From NCBI RefSeq assembly GCF_012641335.1, contig NZ_JABAID010000003.1:186001-250000 (forward strand): 64,000 nt of DNA, read 5' to 3'. The notes beneath the pieces are model-generated. The model was not told where the DNA came from, ran no database searches, and saw only the letters and a program-made list of their open reading frames with translations. Shown here piece after piece: positions 34,829 through 43,699 of the stretch. Positions within the stretch are counted from its first letter, which is position 1. Each line of letters opens with the position of its first letter. This stretch comes from Novosphingobium sp. ERN07. GTDB taxonomy: Bacteria > Pseudomonadota > Alphaproteobacteria > Sphingomonadales > Sphingomonadaceae. Made by a program: the position numbers and the translations under genes.

Positions 34829-35773
34829 ATGCAGACCAATCAGCCGATAACCGTTGCCGCGCTCTATCGCTTTGCGGTGATTGCCGATCCTGCGGCGCTG
34901 CGCGATGCCCTTGATGCTTTGTGCAAGGCCCAAGGCATCAAGGGCACGCTGTTAGTGGCGCGCGAGGGGATCAACGGCACTATAGCCGGAAGCGCGCAAG
35001 GCATTGCCCGCGTTGTGGATTTTATCCGCGCACAACCCGATTGTGCAGATGTTGACGTCAAGTATTCCGGCACGGCGGAAATGCCGTTCTACCGCATGAA
35101 AGTGCGGATCAAGCGCGAGATCGTGACGATGGGCGAACCTGACATCGATCCGCGCGCCAGCGTTGGCACCTATGTTTCGCCGCAGGACTGGAATGCGCTG
35201 ATAGCCGATCCCGAAACCATCGTGATCGATACGCGCAACGATTACGAGGTTGAGGTCGGCACGTTTGAGCGAGCGATCGATCCGCACACGCGCACCTTCC
35301 GCGACTTTCCGGCATGGTTCCGGGCCGAGCGCGAGCGGTTGCTGGGTGAGGGGAAGGCTCCCAAGGTGGCCATGTTTTGCACCGGCGGCATCCGTTGCGA
35401 GAAATCGACCGCTTTCCTGAAAGCCGAAGGGGTGGAAGAGGTCTTTCACCTTAAAGGCGGCATCCTGAAGTATCTGGAAGAAGTGCCGCCATCACAAAGC
35501 CTGTGGCACGGCGAATGCTTCGTCTTCGACGAGCGCGTGGCCGTGGGGCATGGACTGGTGCAGGGCAGCCATGTGCTGTGCCGCGCCTGCCGCCGCCCGG
35601 TGAGCGAAGAGGGGCGCAAGTCTCATCTCTATGAGGACGGCGTTTCCTGCGCGGCCTGCCATCACGAACGCACCGACGAACAGCGCGCTTCGGCGCGTGA
35701 GCGTGACCGGCAGGAGAAGCTGGCGCGCGCGCGCGGCGTGGCGCACATCGGCGCGGTGCAGAACGCGGGCTGA
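34829..35773 (+). CDS. trhO: tRNA uridine 5-hydroxylase TrhO (rhodanese-domain protein YceA)
   Basis: About 314 residues with the family layout: an N-terminal acylphosphatase-like domain (GTLLVAREGINGTIAGS) and a central rhodanese domain with the active-site loop MFCTGGIRCEKST. A C-terminal Cys-rich tail (LCRACRRPV, SCAACHHERT) completes it. The enzyme makes 5-hydroxyuridine at position 34 of certain tRNAs in an O2-dependent reaction, from established work on E. coli YceA. The start at 34829 follows AGGG; two upstream ATGs lack family similarity. Housekeeping gene with no operon partner. Confidence 0.92.
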   Translation: MQTNQPITVAALYRFAVIADPAALRDALDALCKAQGIKGTLLVAREGINGTIAGSAQGIARVVDFIRAQPDCADVDVKYSGTAEMPFYRMKVRIKREIVTMGEPDIDPRASVGTYVSPQDWNALIADPETIVIDTRNDYEVEVGTFERAIDPHTRTFRDFPAWFRAERERLLGEGKAPKVAMFCTGGIRCEKSTAFLKAEGVEEVFHLKGGILKYLEEVPPSQSLWHGECFVFDERVAVGHGLVQGSHVLCRACRRPVSEEGRKSHLYEDGVSCAACHHERTDEQRASARERDRQEKLARARGVAHIGAVQNAG

Positions 35774-35961
35774 CGGGCTGAATTTCTACGCTCGTTCGAA
35801 AATATACCTGCGGCGCGGGCGTGAGCTTTTGCGCCTCGGCTGTGCCAAATTTACGCGAATATCTTTTCATTTGCGTAGAAATATGATTATTAAATAGCGC
35901 ATATATCCAAATATACCAAGATTCGCCCAGCACTCGCGGATCGAGGTGGAGGGGAGCGAGA
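35774..35961 (+). promoter_or_regulatory. AT-rich promoter region of the 36-41 kb catabolic operon
   Basis: A 188-bp gap that is far more AT-rich than its surroundings. It contains the distant inverted repeat ATTTCTACGC (35782-35791) and GCGTAGAAAT (35873-35882), then a run rich in ATAT (ATTATTAAATAG). It is the natural place for the operon promoter and its Lrp/AsnC control. Confidence 0.5.
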
Positions 35962-36480
35962 TTGAACCAGACCACACCCGCGCCAGGCGAAAGGCTCAAG
36001 CGCGTGCTGCGTTTCATGCCTGCGCCGGTTGGCATCGTGACCAGTTTCGATCCCGATAACGGACAGCCGGTTGGCCTTGCCATGTCGGCATTCATGCCTG
36101 TTACGCTTGATCCGCCGGCAATGGCGATCTGCGTCAACCGTTCGGGTTCGGCACATGATGCTATGATCCGTGCGGGCCGGTTCTGCATCAACCTGCTGCG
36201 CACCGGACAGGACGGCCACGTTACGCCCTTTGCAGATCCCGCCGCACGCGACGCCCGCTTTTCGCAAGACGATTGGCGGCAGCATGTCCACCATGCGCAC
36301 AACGGGGTCTGGTACATCGAAGGCGCACCGGCGGCGATCTTCTGCACAATCAGGGAGCGCGTGAGCTTTGGCACGCATGACCTGCTGGTGGGCGAGGTGG
36401 ATGATCTGATCACGTCGGGCAGCGACGATATCCTTGGCTGGGCCAACGGCGCGCTGTGCCGTCCTGCGCCCCTTTCCTGA
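35962..36480 (+). CDS. Flavin reductase-family protein (FMN-dependent)
   Basis: A 172-residue flavin reductase-like protein (RFMPAPVGIVTSFDPDNGQP, VGLAMSAFMPVTLDPPAMAI, GRFCINLLRTGQ). It resembles the small components of two-component flavin monooxygenases (HpaC type), supplying reduced FMN. The start is TTG, with GGGAG upstream; no in-frame ATG is available. It opens the plus-strand operon, but no monooxygenase large component is present, so it may reduce flavin for the OYE-like enzyme or a distant partner. Confidence 0.82.
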   Translation: MNQTTPAPGERLKRVLRFMPAPVGIVTSFDPDNGQPVGLAMSAFMPVTLDPPAMAICVNRSGSAHDAMIRAGRFCINLLRTGQDGHVTPFADPAARDARFSQDDWRQHVHHAHNGVWYIEGAPAAIFCTIRERVSFGTHDLLVGEVDDLITSGSDDILGWANGALCRPAPLS

Positions 36481-36493
36481 AAGCGTTCCTCAC

Positions 36494-37123
36494 ATGACCG
36501 ACGCAGCTTTGCTGGCCCGTATCGACCGTCTGGAATCGCTGGACGCGATCCGCCAGCTTCCCGCCAAGTATTCGCTCGCGTTAGACATGCGCGATGGCGA
36601 TGCCTGGGTGAATCTGTTCCCCGAAGATGTGCGCGTTGGCGGTGGCAAGACCGGGCGCAAGGCGCTGCGCGACTGGTTCGACGAAACGCATTCGATGCAG
36701 TTCGATGGCACCAGTCATCACATCGGCGGCCATGTGATCGATTTTGACGATCCCGACCATGCGCAGGGCGTGGTCTATTCCAAGAACGAGCATGAGTGCG
36801 GCCCAGAATGGGTGATCATGCAAATGATGTATTTCGACCAGTACGAACGCATCGAAGGCCGCTGGTACTTCCGCCGCCGCCTGCCGCTTTACTGGTACGC
36901 CACCGATCTGAACAAGCCGCCGGTGGGCGACAGAAAGATGCGCTGGCCCGGCGTGCCGCCCTATCACGGCAGCTTCCATGATCTGTTTCCCAGTTGGCAG
37001 ACCTATTGGGCGCGCAATGGCGAGCCGCACGATGGGCCGGTGGAACCGCCCGCACCGCTGGAAAAGTTCATCGAAACGATGCGTCGTGGTGCGCCGCTTC
37101 CCAAACCCCGCGTGCGGAGTTGA
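36494..37123 (+). CDS. SnoaL-like (NTF2-fold) protein
   Basis: A 209-residue protein with an NTF2-like core (LESLDAIRQLPAKYSLALDM, then SHHIGGHVIDFDDPDHAQG and VVYSKNEHECGPEWVIMQMM, then YERIEGRWYFRRRL). Family members act as cyclases, dehydratases or isomerases in catabolic clusters or simply bind ligands. It starts 13 bp after the flavin reductase. His and Asp residues line the core, but the catalytic ones cannot be fixed from the sequence alone. Confidence 0.75.
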   Translation: MTDAALLARIDRLESLDAIRQLPAKYSLALDMRDGDAWVNLFPEDVRVGGGKTGRKALRDWFDETHSMQFDGTSHHIGGHVIDFDDPDHAQGVVYSKNEHECGPEWVIMQMMYFDQYERIEGRWYFRRRLPLYWYATDLNKPPVGDRKMRWPGVPPYHGSFHDLFPSWQTYWARNGEPHDGPVEPPAPLEKFIETMRRGAPLPKPRVRS

Positions 37124-37127
37124 TCCG

Positions 37128-38201
37128 ATGGCAGACCTGTTTTCCCCCGTCCGCCTTGGCGCGCTGGATCTGGCCAACCGCGTGGTCATGGCCCCGATGA
37201 CGCGCGACCGCGCCGGGCCGGATGACGAACCGACCGAACTTATGGTGGAATACTATCGCCAGCGCGCCTCTGCGGGGCTGATCGTCACCGAAGGCACCCA
37301 GCCATCGCCCCACGGCAAGGGATATTGGCGCACGCCCGGCATCCATTCACCCGCGCAGGTGGAGGGCTGGCGCAAGGTGGCCGATGCCGTCCACAACGCA
37401 GGCGGGCGTATCGTGGTGCAACTGATGCACGTTGGTCGTGCCGCCGTGCGTGCCAACAAGGCTGCGGATGCGCAAACAGTGGCCCCTAGCGCGATTGGCT
37501 GCCCCGATCCGATTGCGGGGCCGGATGGCGTGCCCGTTCCCACGGAAATGCCCCGCGCGCTTGCCGCACACGAAATTCCCGGCGTGATCGCGGAATATGT
37601 CGCCGCCGCGCGCAATGCCCGTGTTGCCGGGATCGATGGCGTGGAACTGCATTGCGCCAGCGGATATCTGCCGATGCAGTTCCTGTCCTCGAACTCCAAC
37701 CAGCGCACCGATGCCTATGGCGGGGCGGCAGAAAACCGCGTCCGCTTTGTGGTGGAAACGCTTGCCGCGCTGGGCGCAGCCATTGGGCCTGATCGGGTGG
37801 GCTTTCGCATCTGCCCCGGTGTGACGTTCAACGGCATGGCCGACGCCGATCCGGCAGAGACTTATGCCACACTGCTGCGTGCGGTGGATGGCATGGGTTT
37901 GGCTTATTGCCACCTTATCCACGTCCCGAACCCCGGGTTCGATGCGCTTGATCTGGTTCGCGCCAACTGGTCTGGCCCGGTGATCGAAAATTGCGGCCTG
38001 ACGGCGGAAAGTGCGGCCAAGGTCATTGCCGAAGGAAGGGCCGACGCCGTGTCGTTCGGCTATGCCTTTATTGGCAATCCCGATCTGGTGGACCGCCTGC
38101 GCGCCGGCGCCCCGCTGGCCAAGGCTGATCGCGCCACGTTCTACACCGGCCAGGGCGACGATGCGCGCGGCTATACCGATTATCCGACGGTATCGGGCTG
38201 A
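37128..38201 (+). CDS. Old-yellow-enzyme-family NADH:flavin oxidoreductase (alkene reductase)
   Basis: A 357-residue OYE-like flavoprotein. Typical motifs are FSPVRLGALDLANRVVMAPMTR near the N-terminus, QLMHVGRAA, and GVELHCASGYLPMQFLSS with SNQRTDAYGG behind it. The catalytic loop normally reads HGANGYL, with His and Asn binding the substrate carbonyl; here it is HCASGYL, so Asn is Ser. It should reduce activated C=C bonds (enones), in line with the neighbouring SDR and acyl-CoA dehydrogenase. Its start lies 4 bp past the SnoaL stop. Confidence 0.88.
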   Translation: MADLFSPVRLGALDLANRVVMAPMTRDRAGPDDEPTELMVEYYRQRASAGLIVTEGTQPSPHGKGYWRTPGIHSPAQVEGWRKVADAVHNAGGRIVVQLMHVGRAAVRANKAADAQTVAPSAIGCPDPIAGPDGVPVPTEMPRALAAHEIPGVIAEYVAAARNARVAGIDGVELHCASGYLPMQFLSSNSNQRTDAYGGAAENRVRFVVETLAALGAAIGPDRVGFRICPGVTFNGMADADPAETYATLLRAVDGMGLAYCHLIHVPNPGFDALDLVRANWSGPVIENCGLTAESAAKVIAEGRADAVSFGYAFIGNPDLVDRLRAGAPLAKADRATFYTGQGDDARGYTDYPTVSG

Positions 38202-38340
38202 ATGCGAATATAGGCCAATATGAACGGCCACCGCGCACCAATGCGGATAATATTAACATCATAATTACGCATTACCTTGACATTATGGGGTGGTCAGGCG
38301 CATTCGCGTTGAAATCACAGGAATCGGGAGAAGCGTTGCG

Positions 38341-39138
38341 ATGTCTCAGATCGGCCATCAGGACATGACCGGAAAGGTCGCCATCGTCACCGGGGGAAGC
38401 GATGGCATCGGTCTTGCCACGGCGCGCCTTCTGGCACGGCGTGGGGCAACCGTCGTTATCTGCGCGCGGCGTGAGGACAAGCTCGAAGCGGCGCGGACCG
38501 ATATCGCAGCGATTGGTACGGTCGAAGCGCACAAGCTCGACGTGGCAGACGAAACCGCTTTCACTGCGCTGGTGGAAGATGTGGCGGCGCGTCACGGGCG
38601 GCTCGATATGCTGGTGAACAATGCCATGTCGGTTCACTATGCGCCCATCGCCCATCTGCGGCTCGATCACTGGCGCAAGGACTTTGCGGTCAACGCCGAT
38701 GCGGTGTTCGTGGGCACGAAGGCCGCAATGAAGGTTATGGCCGCGCAGGAGCAGCAGGGCCGACAGCGCGGCGCCATCGTCAACATCGCGTCCACCTGCG
38801 GCATCCGCGCTGCGCCCAACATGGCCAGCTATTCCGCCTCCAAGGCAGCGATGGTTCACTTCACCGCTGCGGCTGCGATGGAAGGCGCACCTCTGGGCAT
38901 TCGCGTTAACGCCATCGTGCCGGGGCAGGTGATGACCGCCGCAACGCAGGACTACACCGAACGCGCGCCCGATGTTGCCGCGCGCACCACCGACGTGATC
39001 CCGATGCAGCGCGGGGGGCAGCCTGAGGAACTGGCCGAAGCCGTCGTCTTCATGCTGTCCGAGGCGGCCAGCTATGTCACCGGCACGGCGCTTCCGGTCG
39101 ATGGCGGCAAGGCTGCGCAACTCTATTTGCCGGGCTGA
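38341..39138 (+). CDS. Short-chain dehydrogenase/reductase
   Basis: A classical SDR of 265 residues. It has the NAD(P)-binding motif TGGSDGIG, a LVNNAMSVHYAPI segment and the active-site YSASK with Ser and Asn in place. The C-terminal VTGTALPVDGG is also typical. ARREDKLE after the second strand suggests NADP(H), since Arg residues follow it. It is separated from the OYE gene by 139 bp of AT-rich DNA, so it may have its own promoter, and it runs into the acyl-CoA dehydrogenase with 7 bp between. Confidence 0.87.
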   Translation: MSQIGHQDMTGKVAIVTGGSDGIGLATARLLARRGATVVICARREDKLEAARTDIAAIGTVEAHKLDVADETAFTALVEDVAARHGRLDMLVNNAMSVHYAPIAHLRLDHWRKDFAVNADAVFVGTKAAMKVMAAQEQQGRQRGAIVNIASTCGIRAAPNMASYSASKAAMVHFTAAAAMEGAPLGIRVNAIVPGQVMTAATQDYTERAPDVAARTTDVIPMQRGGQPEELAEAVVFMLSEAASYVTGTALPVDGGKAAQLYLPG

Positions 39139-39145
39139 TCGCGCG

Positions 39146-40318
39146 ATGAAGCTGGGATTTTCTGCCGCTGACGAGGCATTTCGCGCCGAATGCGCCGACT
39201 GGTTGCAGGGCCAGATGGCGGGCGAATTTCGCGATATTCGCGGCGTTACGCAGCTTACCGCCATGCCCGAACGGCGCAAGGAGTGGGAGCAGCAGCTTGG
39301 TGCGCATCGCTGGGGCTGCATCGGTTGGCCGGAGGTTTGGGGCGGGCGCGGGGCCAGCCTTGCGCAGCAGGTGATCTTTGCCGAGGAATATGCCCGCGCG
39401 GGCGTGCCGGGGCGCATCAACCACATCGGCGTGGAACTGGCCGGGCCGACCATCCTGACCTTCGGCACCGATGAACAGAAGTGCCGTTTCCTGCCCGATA
39501 TCGCGGCGGGGCGGACGATCTTCTGCCAGGGCTTTTCCGAACCCAATGCGGGGTCCGATCTTGCCAGCGTGCGCACCAAGGGCCGTATCGAAGACGGCGA
39601 ATGGGTGGTCAACGGCCAGAAGATCTGGACCAGCCTTGCCCACATTTCCGACTGGATATTCGTCGTCACCCGGACCGAAGAAGGTTCCACCGGACCAAAG
39701 GGCCTGTCGTTCCTGATGATGCCGATGGACCAACCCGGCATTGATGTGCGGCCCATCCGCCAGATCAATGGTGACGCCGAATTCAACGAGACGTTCTTTA
39801 CCGATGCACGCTGCCCGCAAGACAGCCTGATCGGCGCGCCGGGCGATGGCTGGAAAATAGCGATGGGCCTGCTGGCGTTCGAACGCGGGGTTTCCACGCT
39901 GGGGCAGCAGATGGGCTTTCGCAACGAACTGGACGAGATCATTGCCGCCGCCAAAGCCAATGGCAAGGCCAGCGATCCGGTCATCCGCCAGCGCATCGCC
40001 GCTGCGCAGATCGGCTTGCAGCTCATGCGCTATGGCGCGTTACGGATGCTGTCTAATACTGACCATTCGCGCATCGATGGGGCGGCGCTGACCTATAAGA
40101 TCCAGTGGGCTTCGTGGCGGCGCAGCCTTGGCGAACTGGCGATGGACGTGCTGGGGCAGGCGGGCGAAATCGCGTCTGGCGAAGACTACGAATGGGATGT
40201 TCTGCCCAACCTGTTCCTGTTCAGCCGGGCCGATACGATCTATGGCGGGACCAATCAGATTCAGCGCAACCTGATTGCCGAACGCGGTCTTGGGCTGCCC
40301 CGCGAACCGCGCGGATAA
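39146..40318 (+). CDS. Acyl-CoA dehydrogenase
   Basis: A 390-residue flavoprotein of the acyl-CoA dehydrogenase family. It carries the N-terminal helical domain, the middle-domain motifs FCQGFSEPNAGSDLASVRT and GQKIWTSLAHISDWIFVVTRT, and the C-terminal IYGGTNQIQRNLIAERGLGLPR. The last motif usually has Glu where Gln stands (GGTNEIQ), a common variation in the long-chain/steroid-type subfamily. It introduces a 2,3-double bond into an acyl-CoA and passes electrons to ETF. Substrate unknown. Start supported by the 7-bp gap after the SDR. Confidence 0.9.
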   Translation: MKLGFSAADEAFRAECADWLQGQMAGEFRDIRGVTQLTAMPERRKEWEQQLGAHRWGCIGWPEVWGGRGASLAQQVIFAEEYARAGVPGRINHIGVELAGPTILTFGTDEQKCRFLPDIAAGRTIFCQGFSEPNAGSDLASVRTKGRIEDGEWVVNGQKIWTSLAHISDWIFVVTRTEEGSTGPKGLSFLMMPMDQPGIDVRPIRQINGDAEFNETFFTDARCPQDSLIGAPGDGWKIAMGLLAFERGVSTLGQQMGFRNELDEIIAAAKANGKASDPVIRQRIAAAQIGLQLMRYGALRMLSNTDHSRIDGAALTYKIQWASWRRSLGELAMDVLGQAGEIASGEDYEWDVLPNLFLFSRADTIYGGTNQIQRNLIAERGLGLPREPRG

Positions 40319-40384
40319 CGCCTCTCATGCTCTTGCGGCACCCGCTTGCGTAATCTACTCCCCGTTTTGAGAAGGGGACCGGAT

Positions 40385-40876
40385 TTGAGCGACGACAAAC
40401 CGCAACGCCGCCCGCGCGGCTCCGGCTTCGACGATATCGACCGCCGTATCATCGAAGTGCTTGGGCGCGACGGCCGCGCGCAGAGCACCACCATTGGCGA
40501 GGAACTTGGCCTTTCGGGCAACCTTGTGGCCAACCGCATCCGCGCGATGGATGCAGGCGGCCTGATGCGCGTTGTCGCGGTTTCGGACTTCCGCATCCAC
40601 GGTTATCGTATGGTTGCGCGCATCCGGCTGATGATCAGCGGTCGCCCGCCGATCGATGTGGCGCGCGAACTGGCCGCGCGTGAAGATGTGTTGTCGGTCC
40701 ACATCACGTCGGGCCGTTATCCGGTGTCGTGCCTCTATGCCTTCCGCAACGCGCGCGAGATGATCGAGGCAGTGCGACAGGCGACGGCTGACCTCGCCGG
40801 AGTTGAGGATGTGGACGTGGAACTGATCAACAACGTCTATCGCTATGTCCCCGCCGTCGGGCCGCTGGGCGTTTAA
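40385..40876 (+). CDS. Lrp/AsnC-family regulator (first of a tandem pair)
   Basis: About 163 residues with an N-terminal helix-turn-helix (IDRRIIEVLGRDGRAQSTTI, then GEELGLSGNLVANRIRAM) and a C-terminal RAM-like ligand domain (SVHITSGRYPVSCLYAFRNA). The start was put at TTG 40385 because AAGGGGA lies 6 nt upstream; an upstream TTG lacks one. It lies 66 bp after the acyl-CoA dehydrogenase and 14 bp before the second AsnC protein, so it is probably transcribed with the catabolic operon and regulates it. Confidence 0.82.
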   Translation: MSDDKPQRRPRGSGFDDIDRRIIEVLGRDGRAQSTTIGEELGLSGNLVANRIRAMDAGGLMRVVAVSDFRIHGYRMVARIRLMISGRPPIDVARELAAREDVLSVHITSGRYPVSCLYAFRNAREMIEAVRQATADLAGVEDVDVELINNVYRYVPAVGPLGV

Positions 40877-40890
40877 AGGGGCATATCGCG

Positions 40891-41391
40891 ATGGCATTCG
40901 AACCACCCGAATTTCCCGCCACTGACCAGCTTGACCGCGACATTGCGCGGATGCTGGCCGATGACGCGCGCCTTTCGTTCCGCAAGATCGCGGCAGACCT
41001 GGATGTGACCGAAGGCACCGTACGCGGGCGGGTGAAGCGGTTGCAGAACGCGGGCCTGCTGAAACTCGTGCCAATCCTCGACATTGATCGCGCGCATGAA
41101 AGCGCGGGCGAAGATCATGGCCAGCATATGCTATTCATCACCGTGAAGTGCGCCAGCGGCAAGCTCGATCAGGTGCGGCGTGGCCTGCTCGCCCTGCCGC
41201 AGGTCAGCGCGCTTTACGATGCCAATGCCGCCCCGCGCCTTGTTGCGGTGTGCATCCTTGGCACCTTGCGCGAAGCGGCGGACCTGACCGACAAGGTGAT
41301 TGCGCTGGATGGCATACGCGAGGTTGAAACCGAACTCGTGCTGCAAACCGTGAAGTACAACGCGGCAATTGCCCCTATCGCTACCGTTTAG
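40891..41391 (+). CDS. Lrp/AsnC-family regulator (second of a tandem pair)
   Basis: A 166-residue Lrp/AsnC protein: helix-turn-helix LSFRKIAADLDVTEGTVRGR, then VKRLQNAGLLKLVPILD, and a RAM-like domain. It is only distantly related to its neighbour. Tandem Lrp genes of this sort, each with a slightly different ligand domain, suggest a hetero-oligomer or a double check on two effectors. Its stop overlaps by 4 bp the convergent GntR remnant. Confidence 0.83.
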   Translation: MAFEPPEFPATDQLDRDIARMLADDARLSFRKIAADLDVTEGTVRGRVKRLQNAGLLKLVPILDIDRAHESAGEDHGQHMLFITVKCASGKLDQVRRGLLALPQVSALYDANAAPRLVAVCILGTLREAADLTDKVIALDGIREVETELVLQTVKYNAAIAPIATV

Positions 41392-42068
41392 CTGTAAAAC
41401 TCGTCCTCGATCCGGGCGAGCGTTTCGAAGCCATCGCCAATGTGTTTGCGCATCGCGCGCTCTGCGCCATCGGCATCGCCTGCAACGATCAGCGCCAGCA
41501 GCGCGCGGTGATCGGCGTTGGCGGTGTTAAGGCGTTCATCTTCATAGAAGCTTTCGAACAGCAGGCGATGGATCGGCACGTTCAACCGCTGAAGGTGTTA
41601 CGCGATCACCTTGTTGCCAGATCCTTCGACGATCAGTCGGTGCCATTCGTTGTTCAATCGTCCAAAGCGGTCGGGCGCGCGTTCGCGCACGCAGGCGTCA
41701 AGCTGATCCTGCAAGTCCTGCAACCGCGCGATGGCGGCAGGATCGGCATTGGCGGTGAAATCGTGCATCGCCATGCCTTCCAACGCCATGCGCGCGCGAT
41801 AGATCTGGCGCACTTCGTCCAGCGTGGATGATCGCACCGAGGCCCCGCGAAATTCCTCGATTTCAACCAGCCCTTCGCCTTCAAGGCGTTTCAGTGCTTC
41901 GCGCACTTTGGAGCGGCTCGCCCCGGTCTGGCGAATGATATCGACTTCGACCAGCCGCTGCCCCGGCACGAACCGCCCGGTGCGGATGCGCTGGCGCACC
42001 CAATCAGCAACTTCAGGGCCGGTGGGCGGTCGTTGCGGCAGAGGCCTATCCCGATGTCGGGCGCACAT
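41388..42068 (-). pseudogene. GntR/FadR-family regulator with in-frame stop and lost N-terminus
   Basis: The winged helix (ADWVRQRIRTGRFVPGQRL, then SRSKVREALKRLEGEGLVEIEEF) and the FCD ligand domain (RARMALEGMAMHDFTANADP) are clear. At 41598-41600 a TAA interrupts the frame after EGSGNKVIA, and the same frame resumes with HLQRLNVPIHRLLFESFYE to its normal end at 41388. The first 15 codons read antisense through a CocE-type fragment, so the true N-terminus is lost by a junction near 42025. One CAA-to-TAA change would explain the stop. Confidence 0.75.
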
Positions 42069-42275
42069 CCGCCTATGTGCCGGTGCGCGATGGCACGCGG
42101 CTTGCCGTCAATGTCTATCACCCGGCACGTGATGGTGTGGCAGAGGCTTCGCGCCTGCCGGTGATCTTCCTTCACCCCCTATCGCGCGCGCTTTACCGAA
42201 AAGGACGGCAAGGTCGTCGAACTCGCGCTGGGTGACAGGCTCGCCCTGCGCAGCCTGATCCGCGCGGGCTATGCT
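42025..42275 (+). pseudogene. CocE/NonD-type hydrolase N-terminal fragment
   Basis: The plus strand encodes AEAYPDVGRTSAYVPVRDGT, then RLAVNVYHPARDG, then RLPVIFLH, the N-terminus of X-Pro dipeptidyl-peptidase-type (CocE/NonD) esterases. A frameshift near 42175 sends the reading to PYRARFTEKDGKVVELALGD and LALRSLIRAGYA, which continues the family sequence. Beyond 42275 the hydrolase stops abruptly and TonB-receptor sequence starts, so most of the gene is lost. Confidence 0.7.
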
Positions 42276-43050
42276 ACCAGAACCCGGCAGGCGGTGCCCC
42301 GCTTCAGGGTTATGCGCTGTCAGGTCCGAACCTTGATCTGAAGCCGGAAACGGCAACGTCATGGTCGGTCGGCGTCGATATCGATCCGGCACCGGGCCTG
42401 CACTTCGCGCTCACCTGTTGGGATGTGAACTACAAGAATCAGGTTCTGGCCAACCTGTCGAACCTCGCCATCCTTGGCACCGAAGCGCAATATGCCGGGA
42501 CCGGTATCGTCCTGCGCGGTACCGATGCGGCCACCCGCGTGCAGCACTTGCTGGCGCAGGGCGTGACGCTCGCTGGCGGTTCGTTCCCCGGCGGCAACAT
42601 CACGCTGTTCGTCGATGGGCGCAGTCAGAACCTTGGCGTGTAGGTAACGCGCGGCATCGATTTTGTGGGAAGCTGGCGGACCGAACTGGGCGCAGAAGAT
42701 GCGCTTTCGTTCATCCTTTTGGCCACGTATCTGACCAAATATCGCGTGGCGCTGACACCCACCGCCCCGCTGATCGACCGGTTGAACTTCATCTTTAACC
42801 CGCTGAAATTCCGCACACGCGGCAGCGTGACATGGGATCACGGTCCGATGAGCGCGCGGGTGATGGCAAACCCATGTCGGCAGCTATACGCCCATCGAAC
42901 TCAACCTGACCTATCGCATTGGCGACCAAGGCGGTTCGGGCTTCTTCGACAAGGGCATGACGCTCAGCCTTGAAGTGCGTAACCTGTTCGATATCGATCC
43001 GTCTTACGTGAACCTTACGCCCAGCGGGAACGGTAGCGGCGGCGGCTCTA
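42276..43050 (+). pseudogene. TonB-dependent receptor beta-barrel fragment
   Basis: In-frame with the end of the CocE scrap the reading becomes YQNPAGGAPLQGYALSGPNL, then DLKPETATSWSVGVDIDP, a C-terminal receptor barrel. TAG at 42641-42643 breaks it (NLGV, stop, VTRGIDFVGSW), consistent with one Ser-to-stop change. A frameshift near 42870 sends it into YTPIELNLTYRIGDQGGSG and MTLSLEVRNLFDIDPSYVNL. The final aromatic-ended strand is missing. The plug and signal peptide are absent. Confidence 0.78.
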
Positions 43051-43105
43051 TTACTAGTTGTGCGAGCTGCGCTGCGCCGGATCGATCAAGGGACCAGAGC
43101 CGCTT

Positions 43106-43699
43106 ATGCTCGATGTCGCCAAGATCGCGCGCTACAGCAGTGTGGCCCGCACCGAAGCCGCGTTGCGCAAGCTGGGTGAAAGGCTGGGCGTGGGCGCGGA
43201 AGCGCTGGCACGGGCCATCGCAAAGGGCAACGCGGCGCGGCGGCAGACAGCTCTGGTCGATGACGCTACCCAACCGGTCTGCCTGATCGCGGGAAATCCT
43301 CTGCCGGATGACCTCTTGTACCGCGTTGCCGCACAAAGCGGATGGCACGCAGTTGGCCACACGCTGGCCGATCAATGGACTGATCGCGGGCCGCTGGTCA
43401 ATGAAGATGGCGACCCCTTCGTCGCGCTCGCCCGTCAGATCAACGCGCGCCAGATCGATACGCGCGGCTTTTTTGATCGTGCCGGTTCACTGGTGCAGCA
43501 GGCCCGCGTAGTGGGCGCAAAAGCCGCCGTGCTTTGGCTGATCGAGGAAGACGATACCACCGTCTAGCACTTGCCCGCGATGCGCGATGCGCTGGAGGGT
43601 GCAGGGGTGCCGGTGCTTGTCGCCACCCGCCGCGATTGGTCCTGCCGCGATGGGATCGCTGCCGAAATTGCCGCATTTCTCGAAGGAATTTCCGCATGA
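43106..43699 (+). pseudogene. 2-hydroxyacyl-CoA dehydratase D-type subunit, short and with in-frame stop
   Basis: The frame from ATG 43106 (MLDVAKIARYSSVARTEAAL) gives about 153 residues, with CLIAGNPLPDDLLYRVAAQ, DEDGDPFVALARQINARQ-like text and KAAVLWLIEEDD typical of the C-terminal half of HgdB/BcrB/FldC-type subunits. TAG at 43565-43567 interrupts it; the frame continues HLPAMRDALEGAGVPVLVAT to TGA at 43697. A CAG-to-TAG change fits. Full subunits have about 380 residues; this one is half-length even with the stop ignored. Its end overlaps the CaiB gene (ATGA). Confidence 0.72.
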
